Below are positions 1-8,793 of a stretch of DNA of 64,000 bases, in pieces. The stretch is from Corynebacterium renale (GTDB taxonomy: Bacteria; Actinomycetota; Actinomycetes; Mycobacteriales; Mycobacteriaceae). Position numbers and translations under genes: made by a program. Each line of letters starts with the position of its first letter. Position 1 is the stretch's first letter. Location of the stretch: NCBI RefSeq assembly GCF_002563965.1, contig NZ_PDJF01000001.1:868001-932000 (forward strand), given 5' to 3'. The notes under the pieces were generated by a model. It worked only from the letters and a program-made list of their open reading frames with translations. It did no database searches and had not been told where the DNA came from.

Positions 1-3000
1 GCGTCATCTCCTTGCGGAGTAATCGCGTACGGGTTTTCCGCAGCAAACGCGAGGCCGTCTGGCTTCTCGACGTTCAGCGGGGACTTAGCATCCTCGCCGG
101 GGTACACATTTTCCGCAGGGTAGACAGGCTCGGCCTCGTAGTTGTTCGTGAGGTTGACCACGGTGGTGACCGGAATTTCTTCCGTCGAACCATCCGGGTA
201 GGTGACGGTGACGTTCTGGACGTCCTTGTCGCCCGGCTTCGCGTCAGCTGGTGGGGTGACGGTGATCTCGCCGGTCTGTGGGTTGAGTTCGTACTTCCAG
301 CCGTTGTTTGGCTGGTTGATCTTGAACGTGCTTCCCTTGGGCAGCGCAGGTGGTGCGACGTTACGCTTCACTGGTTTCCCAGGGGTGGTCGACTCTACCG
401 GGTAGACCGGCTCGTGAACGTCCTTATCCAGGGTCTTCACGACGAAGGCTGCGAAGACTTCCTTAGAGGAACCGTCCTCGTAGGTGACCTTCACAGGCAC
501 GTCGATGCTGTCGCCAGACTTTGCATCAGCAGGAGGTTTTGCGAAAACCTGCCCGTTTTCATCGACGCGAACTTCCCACTCACCAACCTTTTTAGGTACG
601 GAGTACGGGTTCTCCGCAGCCAGGTCTTCCTTCTTTGCGCCGCCCAGAACTGGCGAGCCGATCTCTTTACCTGGCTTGGTTACCTGCTGCTTGTACTCAG
701 GTGAGTAGACCTGGGAGCGCTTGCTCTCGACCACGACGGTGGCTTTAGTAATGTCCTTCGTACCGTCTTTGTACGTGACAAGCACAGGAATATCAGCGGA
801 GGATCCAGGCAGGGCGTTGACTGGGATTTTGGTAGTGATTTTACCTGTGTTGGGGTCAATCTTCACTTCGTCCCAAGAACCTAGGCGTGCTGGTGGCGCG
901 ATGTAGCCAGGAGCTTTCGGGTCCGTGATGATGCTGTACTTCTTTGCTTTGCCTTCGTGCATGCGTGAAGTATCGACGGTGCTGGTGACCTCATCGTCAG
1001 GCTTGCCACGCTCGGTAGGATACTGAGGATCGTTGACCTCAGCGTCAGTTCCAACAACCTTGACCTCTGCCGGGACTTCGCCTTCGGATCCGTCCGGGTA
1101 GTTGACCTTGACCGGGATGGTTATAAGGGTGTTCGGCGCGGCATCAGCTGGCGGGGTGGAAGTAACGTTGCCGGCCTTATCAATCGTGAACTCCCAGCCA
1201 GCCGGCCATTCACTCCTCGGAGGAAGCGTGTAGGTCGCGCTTTCGGGGTCCTCCAGCTTTGTATTCAGCTTCGAGGTAACGGGCTGACCCGCGCGGGTCA
1301 CGCGCGGCGGGTAGTGGGCGACGTCCGTGCCGGTGCCATCACCGATGACCACATAGGTGCCCGACGTTTGCTGTGCAGGCGAGCCGGAAGCGTAGTGCGT
1401 CTTAACAGGAACCGTGATGAATGCACCAGGAAGAGCGCTTTCAGGAACGGTGGTGGTAAGCGCACCAGTTTTCGGATCGATGGTGACCTTCCAGTCTCCG
1501 ACTGTGTATTCCAGCGAATCGTCAGGGAAGGTGTACCGGTTTGGTTCCTCGTCAGCTTCGTTGCCGCCCAGTCCAGTAGGTGGCTGGGTTGGGGTAAGGG
1601 TCAGAGGGTCACCAGGCTTGCCAGATTCCGACGCGTAGCGTGGGACCTTCACGTTTTGCTCAACAGCGAACTGAACCGTCACGGTGTCAGTCGTGCCGTC
1701 TGGGTAGACGGCCGTGACCGTCGGAGTGATCTTTGTGCCGTGGGGTGCGTCGGCAGGAGCAACTGCGGTAACGGTGTCATTTTCTACCTTGACCGTCCAA
1801 CCCTCTGGGACGCCTTCAACCTTCCATTCCTTCGGAGTGCTTGCAGGCCGCTTATTGTAGACGGGCGTGCGCGTCAGGTTCGACGTCATCGTGGAGCCTG
1901 GTGCGCCCTTGACCAACCCGCCAGATGTTAGGTCTGTCTTCTGGGTATCGTTTGGCGCGACTGTAACCAGCAGGGGCAGGATATCTTGTGAGCCGTTGGA
2001 GTACGTCACGATAACCTTTGGCATTGCGAACGTACCCACAAGAGGGTTCTTTGGAGCCGTGACCGTAACCTCGTAGGTATTCGGGTCCATCTCAGCTTTC
2101 CAACCGGAGTACACGTGCTCGGTATCCAGCTCGATGGTTGCGTTGTTATTTTCCTTCAGCTTCCGCAGGTCGAACTCCGGCTTCTTCGGGTTCTGCTTGA
2201 AAGTTACCCTCTGGGGTTCGGTAGCTACCGGCCCGTTCTTGCTCTCCACGCCGGAGATAATGGTGCGCTGAGGTTCCTCATAGAACGGGTCGTGGAACTG
2301 GGTATCGTCTAAGCTGCCTTGCCACGTGCTGAGCAGGTTGGGCTTGTTGTAGCGTTCTAGGGTGTTCACGGACTCGTCAGCCACGACGGGGTTGTACGTG
2401 GCATCATCAGCAGCAGCGATTGCCTTGAGCTCGTCCACGGAGCGTGGTTTTGCGAACACAGCGAAACGGATACCCTGCTGCGCATTCAGCTCAGTGCCCA
2501 CATACTTCGGCCAGGTCAGCGTCATGGTTCCGTCAGCACCGATTTCGAGGAGTTTTTCCCCACCTGACTCGGCTGGATCAGACGTGCCCAGGAACTTGCC
2601 TTGGCTGTCGTATGCTTCAACCACAAGGCGGTTCTTTAACTCGGCCCCGTCCGTACCTAAATCGACCTTGCCGATACGCTGTGGCTCACCAGGAGTAATA
2701 ACCTTCTTTTCGATGCTTTCCCACGTGACCTTGATAGGGGAGCAGTTGTTGTACTCACCCGGCCATGGGTTCACGGTTCCGTAGACACCGAAGTTTTCCC
2801 CATTTAAAAACTTTTCGTTGGGAAGATCTTCAGAGTATTGGCCACGCCAACCAATAGTCACACCTTTATCGGAGGCCATCTCGGCGATTTTCTCGCCTGT
2901 CAGTTCGCTTGAAACGTCAAATTCATTTTGTCGTTTACCACTGACCTTGGCTATTTCGTCCGCAGTGTGGGTAATAAACGTGCCTTCTTTGACGGCCTTG

Positions 3001-3458
3001 CTGCCCTTCTCCAAAGCAGGAAGATTAGCCCTAGATGCGGGCAAGCTTTTCGCACTGTCAGTAACGCTCCACTCCACAAAGGTGCGGCCTTGCGAGTTAT
3101 CGAAGTGTAAGTCGATGCCGAAGGTCCGCTTATCAGAGCTAGTAGGAGATGGGTTTGTCGTCCAGTACCGCAAACCTGCGGTATTCGCTATGCCATTATC
3201 GCCATCACCGGCCCCGTAACTAAAAGAACAGCTTCCCGCCGGCAGGTTATTCTGCGCTTCGCTCACCAGGCCGACAGTGCCGTTGTATTTACTATTCTTG
3301 CCGATGCCCGAATCCAGGGTGACGTTTTCGGTGTTTTCACCGCTAGCATCCTGCGCTGTAGCAGGCGTGGATACGACGGCGGTGCCGCCGAGTGCGATCG
3401 CGATCGCGGAAATGAAGGTCACGCCGGTACGTGAGTGCTTCCGGAATTTTTTAACCAT
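1..3458 (-). CDS. Rib/alpha-like repeat surface protein, N-terminal part (runs off left edge)
   Basis: Reading the minus strand from ATG 3458 gives an uninterrupted frame of about 1,152 codons to the window edge. AGGAG lies about 10 nt upstream. The N-terminus has a basic stretch (MVKKFRKHSRTG) and a hydrophobic core ending in TPATAQ, a Sec signal peptide. Residues about 40-430 form a non-repetitive head. After that, about seven repeats of roughly 100 residues each carry a Y-[PEKAS]-[DN]-G-[ST] turn, seen near residues 486, 584, 689 (as YASGS), 789, 896, 993 and 1086. This is the signature of Rib/alpha/YPDG adhesin repeats of Gram-positive surface proteins. Such proteins usually end in an LPXTG anchor, which would lie outside the window. 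Plus-strand frames here are antisense shadows. Adhesion to host or neighbouring cells is inferred. Confidence 0.9.
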   Translation of the reverse strand, partial: MVKKFRKHSRTGVTFISAIAIALGGTAVVSTPATAQDASGENTENVTLDSGIGKNSKYNGTVGLVSEAQNNLPAGSCSFSYGAGDGDNGIANTAGLRYWTTNPSPTSSDKRTFGIDLHFDNSQGRTFVEWSVTDSAKSLPASRANLPALEKGSKAVKEGTFITHTADEIAKVSGKRQNEFDVSSELTGEKIAEMASDKGVTIGWRGQYSEDLPNEKFLNGENFGVYGTVNPWPGEYNNCSPIKVTWESIEKKVITPGEPQRIGKVDLGTDGAELKNRLVVEAYDSQGKFLGTSDPAESGGEKLLEIGADGTMTLTWPKYVGTELNAQQGIRFAVFAKPRSVDELKAIAAADDATYNPVVADESVNTLERYNKPNLLSTWQGSLDDTQFHDPFYEEPQRTIISGVESKNGPVATEPQRVTFKQNPKKPEFDLRKLKENNNATIELDTEHVYSGWKAEMDPNTYEVTVTAPKNPLVGTFAMPKVIVTYSNGSQDILPLLVTVAPNDTQKTDLTSGGLVKGAPGSTMTSNLTRTPVYNKRPASTPKEWKVEGVPEGWTVKVENDTVTAVAPADAPHGTKITPTVTAVYPDGTTDTVTVQFAVEQNVKVPRYASESGKPGDPLTLTPTQPPTGLGGNEADEEPNRYTFPDDSLEYTVGDWKVTIDPKTGALTTTVPESALPGAFITVPVKTHYASGSPAQQTSGTYVVIGDGTGTDVAHYPPRVTRAGQPVTSKLNTKLEDPESATYTLPPRSEWPAGWEFTIDKAGNVTSTPPADAAPNTLITIPVKVNYPDGSEGEVPAEVKVVGTDAEVNDPQYPTERGKPDDEVTSTVDTSRMHEGKAKKYSIITDPKAPGYIAPPARLGSWDEVKIDPNTGKITTKIPVNALPGSSADIPVLVTYKDGTKDITKATVVVESKRSQVYSPEYKQQVTKPGKEIGSPVLGGAKKEDLAAENPYSVPKKVGEWEVRVDENGQVFAKPPADAKSGDSIDVPVKVTYEDGSSKEVFAAFVVKTLDKDVHEPVYPVESTTPGKPVKRNVAPPALPKGSTFKINQPNNGWKYELNPQTGEITVTPPADAKPGDKDVQNVTVTYPDGSTEEIPVTTVVNLTNNYEAEPVYPAENVYPGEDAKSPLNVEKPDGLAFAAENPYAITPQGDD

Positions 3459-3745
3459 CTTGTGTCAAACTCCTGATGATATGTGGCTTGGTTGGACCAG
3501 GCTTTAAACCAGAGACTAAGCCAAATGAACATAACTATTGTAGGGGTTTGAACTGGGAAAATCGAATGTGAGCTGTAGTTTTGGTGAGTTAAATGAATGT
3601 TCGTCTAATGCGGCGCTCAGGGCCGCATTAGGAAAATTTAAAAAAGGGCACGCCGACGTGCTATATTGCGCGCCAATTACCAGCGCAAACCCAAAGCGGG
3701 ACGGGCGTACTGGTACGTGTTAGATTTCGCACACGTGCAGGGGGT
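3459..3745. other. Intergenic region between the surface protein and lcpB
   Basis: AT-rich 287-bp gap that holds the promoter and ribosome binding site (AGGAG at about 3469-3473) of the surface protein on the minus strand. I see no gene and no strong hairpin here. Confidence 0.5.
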
Positions 3746-5014
3746 TTAGCGTAATTCGTCGAAAAGCGCGGTCGCGACGGCCTCATCCCACAGCACCACA
3801 TTGCCCACGTCGTAGTCCGCGAAACCACCCACCGGCACCGTCTCCGTGGTCACGCCAGAGCGCATGGCCAGCGCCACGCGAGCAAGATTCCACACGTGAT
3901 CGCCCTTATCGACGGTAAACGCCGCACTCACCGAACCAATCAGCGACAGTGCACGGAACGGGTTCAAGAACGTAGACGCCGACGTAATCTGCGACAACAA
4001 GGCGGCGAAAAACTCGCGCTGACGGGCCACGCGGTCGAGGTCGCCCATCGGGGTCGCACGCGTGCGCACGTATCCGAGCGCCGTCGGGCCGTCGACCTCC
4101 TGACACCCGGCGCTGATCGACAGGTTCGCCAGGGGATCCTCGATGGGCTCCGGCGGGCACACCTCCACGCCACCTACTGCATCCACGACCCCGGCCAGGC
4201 CACCCATACCGATCTCGGCGTAGTGGTCCACGCGCAGACCCGTCGCCCCCTCCACCGTCTGGACCAGCAACTGCGGGCCGCCATACGTGAACGCGGCGTT
4301 CAACTTATCCATCCCGTAGCCCGGCACGGCCACATAAGAGTCCCGCGGCAGCGACACCAACGTTGCCTGGCCAAAGAGGGGGATATGCAGCAACATCATG
4401 GTGTCGGCGCGCGCGGAACCAATATCGCCGCCAGTGCCCAAACGCTGGGCGTCCTCCTCCGTCATGCCGAGGCGGGAATCGGAACCCACGAGCAACCAAT
4501 TTGTGCCCGCAGTGTTCTTCACCTGGGTTTCAGGAAGCGCCTCCACCCGGTTGAGGCGCGCATCAGTCCATACCGTCAGCCCAGCGACGATAACCAGCAG
4601 CGCCACCAAGACAGCGGCGAAAATCTTCTTCAGGGGTGGGCGGCGGCGCACCCGGGGCGCGCTGAACCGGGGTTGGCGTGGCTGGGCCTGCGGCTGGGGA
4701 GCAAACTCCTGGGGCGCCGGCCGGCGAGGCGGGCGCTGTGGACGCTGCGGGTGCTGGGAATAAGTAGGCCGCGGAGGACGCTGATACGCAGACTGCGGCG
4801 GCACGCGCCGGGGCTGCTGCTCACGCCGGTCCTGGCGCGGCGGGATGTACTGACGCGACTGCTGGCGCGGTTCCGGTTGGCCAGGGCGCTCAGACCGGGT
4901 AGGACGCTCCGGGGCCGGGGTCTGACCAGGGCGGCGCAACTTAATCGGGCGCCCGTACCTGTCAAGGATGGGATTGCCGTCGCGGTCGCGCAGAACATCG
5001 CCCTGGGAAGTCAT
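3746..5014 (-). CDS. lcpB: LytR-CpsA-Psr (LCP) family cell-wall ligase
   Basis: 422 residues. The first ~125 form a Pro/Arg/Gln-rich cytoplasmic tail, followed by one transmembrane helix (about 130-150). The extracellular LCP domain shows the usual marks: NWLLVGSDSR, RADTMMLLHI, VSLPRDSYV, the VDAVGGVEVC segment and a GYVRTR...DLDRVARQ block, whose Arg and Asp residues bind the pyrophosphate of polyprenyl-linked glycans. In corynebacteria LCP proteins attach arabinogalactan to peptidoglycan. The position next to pheA matches C. glutamicum lcpB, so the symbol rests on family plus synteny. It starts 12 bp after the CPBP stop codon, so the two are probably cotranscribed. Confidence 0.85.
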   Translation of the reverse strand: MTSQGDVLRDRDGNPILDRYGRPIKLRRPGQTPAPERPTRSERPGQPEPRQQSRQYIPPRQDRREQQPRRVPPQSAYQRPPRPTYSQHPQRPQRPPRRPAPQEFAPQPQAQPRQPRFSAPRVRRRPPLKKIFAAVLVALLVIVAGLTVWTDARLNRVEALPETQVKNTAGTNWLLVGSDSRLGMTEEDAQRLGTGGDIGSARADTMMLLHIPLFGQATLVSLPRDSYVAVPGYGMDKLNAAFTYGGPQLLVQTVEGATGLRVDHYAEIGMGGLAGVVDAVGGVEVCPPEPIEDPLANLSISAGCQEVDGPTALGYVRTRATPMGDLDRVARQREFFAALLSQITSASTFLNPFRALSLIGSVSAAFTVDKGDHVWNLARVALAMRSGVTTETVPVGGFADYDVGNVVLWDEAVATALFDELR

Positions 5015-5026
5015 GCCCCTATTTAA

Positions 5027-5746
5027 CTACAGCCCCAACCATGACAGGTCCCCGCCCACAGCGGCATACCCCACAAACGCCACCGCATCAATGAGGAAGT
5101 GGCCCAGAATCAGCGGCCATACCCGGCCCGTCCGGTGGAAGACGTACCCGAAAATCACACCCATGATGATATTGCCCACACCGGCAGAAACACCCTGGTA
5201 CAGGTGGTACGAACCGCGCAACACTGCCGACGCCACAATCGCCGCCCACGGACCCCAGCGAAGCTGACGCAGGCGGGTCATGAGCCAGGCGACAACCACG
5301 ATCTCCTCCCCGAACGCATTCGCCGCCGACCACACCAGAAGGATTGGGATCTCCCAACTCGGGTGCGTCAGCGCCGCCGGAATCACCTGCTTCGACAGGC
5401 CCAGCTGCACCGCCGCCACATAAAAACCCAGGCCCGGAATCCCAATCAGCGCCGCCAGGCCCGCGCCCCACACAAGATCACGGGGACTGCGCGGCAGGCG
5501 GATGCGGTCGCCAGCGAGCAGGAAAAGAGCCAGGCCACCCCAAGCGAACAACGTGGCCGCCGAGCACAGCTGCAACGCTAGGTCCAGCCACGGGAATGCA
5601 GACTGCGTCGGGTTGAGCGCCACGGTCTGTTCGCTGAGGGCGGTGGGGGAGGCGAGGGCGTCGATAAGCCGCAAAAGGGCACGGACCCCGCTCATGCCAA
5701 AGGTCACCGTCAATACGATGAGCAGCTCCTGACGCACTCTTCCCAT
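5027..5746 (-). CDS. CPBP-family intramembrane metalloprotease
   Basis: 239 residues with about seven hydrophobic segments. CPBP (Rce1-like/Abi) motifs are present: a Glu-Glu pair in FGEEIVVVAW (motif 1), a His in SYHLYQG (motif 2) and HFLIDAVAF (motif 3). These residues usually place the catalytic metal in the membrane. The frame stays open upstream to 6223, but that stretch is antisense to pheA. ATG 5746 is chosen because a CATAAT -10 box sits six bases before it, which suggests a leaderless transcript. The substrate is unknown. It heads a likely two-gene unit with lcpB. Confidence 0.75.
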   Translation of the reverse strand: MGRVRQELLIVLTVTFGMSGVRALLRLIDALASPTALSEQTVALNPTQSAFPWLDLALQLCSAATLFAWGGLALFLLAGDRIRLPRSPRDLVWGAGLAALIGIPGLGFYVAAVQLGLSKQVIPAALTHPSWEIPILLVWSAANAFGEEIVVVAWLMTRLRQLRWGPWAAIVASAVLRGSYHLYQGVSAGVGNIIMGVIFGYVFHRTGRVWPLILGHFLIDAVAFVGYAAVGGDLSWLGL

Positions 5747-5768
5747 GCGACCATTATGCTTAAAGCCC
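5747..5768. promoter_or_regulatory. 22-bp divergent leaderless promoter pair (CPBP-lcpB / pheA)
   Basis: The whole gap between the two divergent start codons is 22 bp. On the plus strand TATGCT (5755-5760) lies 8 nt before the pheA ATG. On the minus strand CATAAT (complement of 5753-5758) lies 6 nt before the CPBP ATG. The two -10 boxes overlap, so RNA polymerase could occupy only one at a time. Confidence 0.6.
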
Positions 5769-6647
5769 ATGAGCACCGTCGCATACCTGGGCCCACAAGG
5801 CACGTTCACCGAAGCCGCACTCATCCACTTCTTCGGCGACTGCCAGCAATTACCCGTTTCCAGCCCACTCGCGGCCGTCGAAGCCGTACGCTCCGGCGAA
5901 GCCGACCGCGCAGTATTGGCCATCGAAAATTCCGTCGACGGTGCCGTCACCCCCGCCTTCGACGCCCTCGCCCGCGGCGGCGTCCAGATCATCGGCGAAC
6001 ACGACATCGCCATCGAATTCGCCATCATGACCCGCCCCGGATTCACCGGGCCCGTGCGCACCTTCGCCACCCACCCCGTCGGATACCAGCAGGTCAAAGG
6101 GTGGGTCGCGGACAACATGCCCGAGGCCGTCTTCCACCCAGCCAGCTCTAACGCGGAAGCAGCGCGCCAAGTCTCTGAAGGGCTTATCGACGCCGCCGCC
6201 GCCCCCGCACGCGCCGCCGACATCTACGGGCTCTCCATCATCGCCGACGGAGTTGCCGACCACACCGGCGCAACCACACGCTTCGTCGCCGTCTCCCCGG
6301 TGTGCGCGCCACCCGCCCGCACCGGCCACGACCGCACGTCCGTCACCTTCACGCTCCCCGACGCACCCGGCACATTAGTCGGCGCGCTCAGCGAATTCGC
6401 CGCGCGTGGCGTGGACCTTTCGCGCATCGAATCCCGACCCACCCGCGAACGCTTCGGCGAATACCTCTTCTACGTCGACCTTGTCGGCCACATCGACGAC
6501 ACCCCGGTCGCCGAAGCACTACGCGCCGTCTACCTCCGCACCGAACATCTCCAATTCCTTGGCTCCTGGCCCGCCGCCGACACCTCCGTGCGCGCCGGGT
6601 TCGAAGAAGCAGACGCCTGGGTCGACGCCGCGCGGGGTGGGGCTTAG
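5769..6647 (+). CDS. pheA: Prephenate dehydratase
   Basis: 292 residues. Converts prephenate to phenylpyruvate, the committed step to phenylalanine, in the cytoplasm. The catalytic PDT domain covers about residues 1-180 (VAYLGPQGTFTEAAL start, AIENSVDGAV, and the HTGATTRF segment carrying the TRF motif). A C-terminal ACT domain (about 195-285) contains the LSRIESRP phenylalanine-binding motif, so feedback inhibition by Phe is expected. ATG 5769 is preferred over the upstream in-frame codon at 5745 because MSTVAYLGP matches the family N-terminus and it sits at leaderless spacing from TATGCT. A repeat element follows its 3' end. Confidence 0.95.
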   Translation: MSTVAYLGPQGTFTEAALIHFFGDCQQLPVSSPLAAVEAVRSGEADRAVLAIENSVDGAVTPAFDALARGGVQIIGEHDIAIEFAIMTRPGFTGPVRTFATHPVGYQQVKGWVADNMPEAVFHPASSNAEAARQVSEGLIDAAAAPARAADIYGLSIIADGVADHTGATTRFVAVSPVCAPPARTGHDRTSVTFTLPDAPGTLVGALSEFAARGVDLSRIESRPTRERFGEYLFYVDLVGHIDDTPVAEALRAVYLRTEHLQFLGSWPAADTSVRAGFEEADAWVDAARGGA

Positions 6648-6689
6648 GGTTTTGCGGGGGCGTGGGCTGGCGGGCGCGCGGCAGTGCAA

Positions 6690-7262
6690 ATGTGCAGGTC
6701 TGATGCGTCCGAGGTATGCCGGACTGTGCATATTAAGCCTGGCTGCTAAGGCTAGCGTTTTTTGGAGTGGCGGGTGCGCGGGAGATCGGTCTCTGAAACA
6801 GCCGGAATCCCACAGGATGGGACGATCGGTGGCGCGCGTGCGCGCCTCCTTCCGGTTCGCGTGTTCTCCGGAGGGGGCGTTGCGTTTAAAAGTGCAGGTC
6901 GCGTCCTTGATCGGCATCCTTGACTGACATTCTTGACTCACGTCTTGTATACGCCAGGTCGCGCTCAACGGCCGAGCTTTCGCGACCTGGCGTATACAAG
7001 ATGTGCTACAAATATTCACACTAAAGATCCCGCTAGCACCGCCAGCACCGGGTGTCACACACCAGCAACAACATCAGCACCATCAGCAACATAAATTGTG
7101 ACCGTCAAGAAACAAGCGTTCACCGGCCCAAACACGGCGCCAACCAGGTCCGCGAAGCATGCATCAATCCGCATAATTACCGGCTGCCCTTAATATCCCA
7201 GGTCGCACCCACCCGGCAAGCCAAGCGTGACCTGGGATATTAAGTCTGGCTGGTAAGGCTGG
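6690..7262 (+). repeat. Mosaic hairpin repeat element, copy E1
   Basis: Intergenic composite element. It has a decayed A-type hairpin half at about 6703-6745 and a GC-rich linker of about 170 bp. A B-type hairpin follows (6944-7000, arms CTTGTATACGCCAGGTCGCG with a matching inverted arm), then a second linker. An intact A-type hairpin closes the element (7189-7244, arms CTTAATATCCCAGGTC / GACCTGGGATATTAAG). The same order recurs at 11.0-11.5, 26.0-26.6 and 38.5-39.0 kb. It lies between the convergent ends of pheA and the metallopeptidase gene. I see no convincing gene inside. Confidence 0.85.
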
Positions 7263-7324
7263 CCGGAAACACCAGGAAAACGCCAGGCAGCTGACTCCGC
7301 GAACACCACCAGGAAAACCCCAAC

Positions 7325-7681
7325 CTACTCGTACCCCAACCGGTGCAGGTCGTCTTCGTCGAGGCCGAAGAAGTGGCCGACTTCGTGCATGACGGTCACG
7401 TACACTTCGTGGGCCAGTTGTTCTTCGGAGGTGCAGATGTCTTCGAGGGCTTCCTTATATATGAAGATGGCGTCGGGGAGGAAGCCGGTGTGGTCGAAGG
7501 TGCGCTCGGGCAGCGGGACGCCTTCGTAGAGGCCTAGGAGCGTGGGGTCGTCGGGGTTGCGGTCGTGGGCCAGGATGACCACGTTGCGCATGTGCTGGGC
7601 GAATTCGTCGGTGATGTTGTCGAGGGCATCGTCGATCATCTCCTCGAAACGTTCCTGGCTGACCTGCACCAACTCGGTCAC
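7325..7681 (-). CDS. Small zincin-like metallopeptidase family protein
   Basis: 118 residues. The C-terminal motif HEVGHFFGLDED is the HExxHxxGxxD zinc-binding consensus of the minimal metallopeptidase family (DUF1025 type) common in actinobacteria. No signal peptide or membrane segment, so it is probably cytoplasmic. The substrate is unknown. The GTG start at 7681 directly abuts the stop codon of the upstream septum-formation gene, so the pair should be cotranscribed and perhaps translationally coupled. Confidence 0.8.
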   Translation of the reverse strand: MTELVQVSQERFEEMIDDALDNITDEFAQHMRNVVILAHDRNPDDPTLLGLYEGVPLPERTFDHTGFLPDAIFIYKEALEDICTSEEQLAHEVYVTVMHEVGHFFGLDEDDLHRLGYE

Positions 7682-8722
7682 CTAACCTTCGCGTAAAGGT
7701 CGGCGGTCGGGTTGTGGGGCCGGAGGTTGGCCGTCGATAAGCATCTGCGGGGCGGACCCGGTGAGCGTTGCGAACCCACCTTGACCTGCGAAGACGAGGG
7801 CGCAGTTGGCGGATCGGGAGCCGGCGTCCCAGGAGTCGGCGCCTTGCGTGGTCCAGAAGGGTTGCAGGGTGGAGCGGTAGAGCGCTTCCTCGGAACCGAG
7901 GTAGTCGATGGCGGCTTGGGTGCACACGCCGCGCAGGTGATTGTCCTGCTCTTCGATGCTGGGGGTGTGGTCGGGGAAGACGGGCGCCAGGTTGACCAGG
8001 GCGGTGACTTCGAGTTGGTGGTCCTGCCCGCAGTCGACGATGTGCATCGCCTGTGCCTTATCGACGGCCACGCATTGCCCGGCCTCGGCAACCCGGGACT
8101 GATCCTGCTTCCCGGCTTCCCCGCGGGTAAGCTGCGGATTCCCCGTATCGTTCGTGGACTGCACGCCGCACAGCATGGTGCGGTCGCCCTGCGCCCACCA
8201 CTCAGCCGGCGGCAGAATCGACGCAATGGAGTACTTGCCCACGGGGTCGAAGTGGCCATCCAGGTAATTGATGGTGGCGGTGCGGCAGAGTTCCTCGCGG
8301 AGCTGGGCCTGGCGCGTCACGTCCGGCATGGGCGCATTGGCGCCGAACTCGGAGGAAGGGTACGTGCCCAAGTTTTCGCGGGTGGATACTTCGAAGCGGT
8401 GCGGCTGCTCGCAGGCGGCCTGCTGGAAATTGGTCACGTCCCCGGTCTCGGTGATGTCCCAGGTCAGGCAGGCGCCCTGGTCGGCGGTGGTGAACGGTGC
8501 GACGTCGAGAGTCTGCGTGGTCGTGGTGGTTTCCGTCGAGCTAGCCGTGGTGGTTTCGCCCCCACTGAACGCCCCGAAAGAAATACCGAACACGGCCGCG
8601 ACAGCAGCGCCGACAAACAGGGCGCGCACGCCTTGGGCACTCCGCCACGTTGTCGAGCGTGCGGGGAGCTCGTTGCTGAGTGGGCCGTCGAAGCCGGCTG
8701 GACCTTCCGAAGGGCTTGTCAT
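7682..8722 (-). CDS. Septum-formation-family membrane-anchored protein
   Basis: 346 residues: a short cytoplasmic N-terminus, one transmembrane helix (about 33-52), a Thr/Ser-rich linker, then two Cys-containing extracellular repeats. Each repeat has a C-(V/L)-(A/T)...CxQPH/CGQDHxxEV pattern (about 95-115 and 205-225). This fits the actinobacterial septum-formation domain family (Pfam Septum_form), whose biochemical role is poorly defined. It is the first gene of a two-gene unit with the metallopeptidase and is divergent from serS. The localisation is supported by the helix; a division role is only inferred from the family name. Confidence 0.65.
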   Translation of the reverse strand: MTSPSEGPAGFDGPLSNELPARSTTWRSAQGVRALFVGAAVAAVFGISFGAFSGGETTTASSTETTTTTQTLDVAPFTTADQGACLTWDITETGDVTNFQQAACEQPHRFEVSTRENLGTYPSSEFGANAPMPDVTRQAQLREELCRTATINYLDGHFDPVGKYSIASILPPAEWWAQGDRTMLCGVQSTNDTGNPQLTRGEAGKQDQSRVAEAGQCVAVDKAQAMHIVDCGQDHQLEVTALVNLAPVFPDHTPSIEEQDNHLRGVCTQAAIDYLGSEEALYRSTLQPFWTTQGADSWDAGSRSANCALVFAGQGGFATLTGSAPQMLIDGQPPAPQPDRRPLREG

Positions 8723-8780
8723 AATACATACAGTCTGCCACTAAGGCCTATCTAGTGCACATACGTGCGTGCCTAGGCGG

Positions 8781-8793
8781 TAGGCTGTGGGAC
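8781..8793 (+). promoter_or_regulatory. Leaderless -10 box of serS
   Basis: TAGGCT at 8781-8786 ends 7 nt before the GTG at 8794, which suggests transcription starts at the initiation codon. This supports GTG 8794 over the upstream in-frame codon at 8755. Confidence 0.5.

Noticed and set aside
12..3507. Many plus-strand open frames across the first 3.5 kb
   Set aside because: They are antisense to one continuous minus-strand frame with signal peptide, Shine-Dalgarno and Rib-type repeats, and none has a recognisable domain.
3896..5026. 376-codon plus-strand frame opposite lcpB
   Set aside because: Low-complexity Arg-rich shadow; the LCP domain on the other strand is unambiguous.
5747..6223. 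N-terminal extension of the CPBP protease into pheA
   Set aside because: The extension is antisense to pheA and Ser/Ala-rich without motifs. The start at 5746 has a promoter at leaderless spacing.
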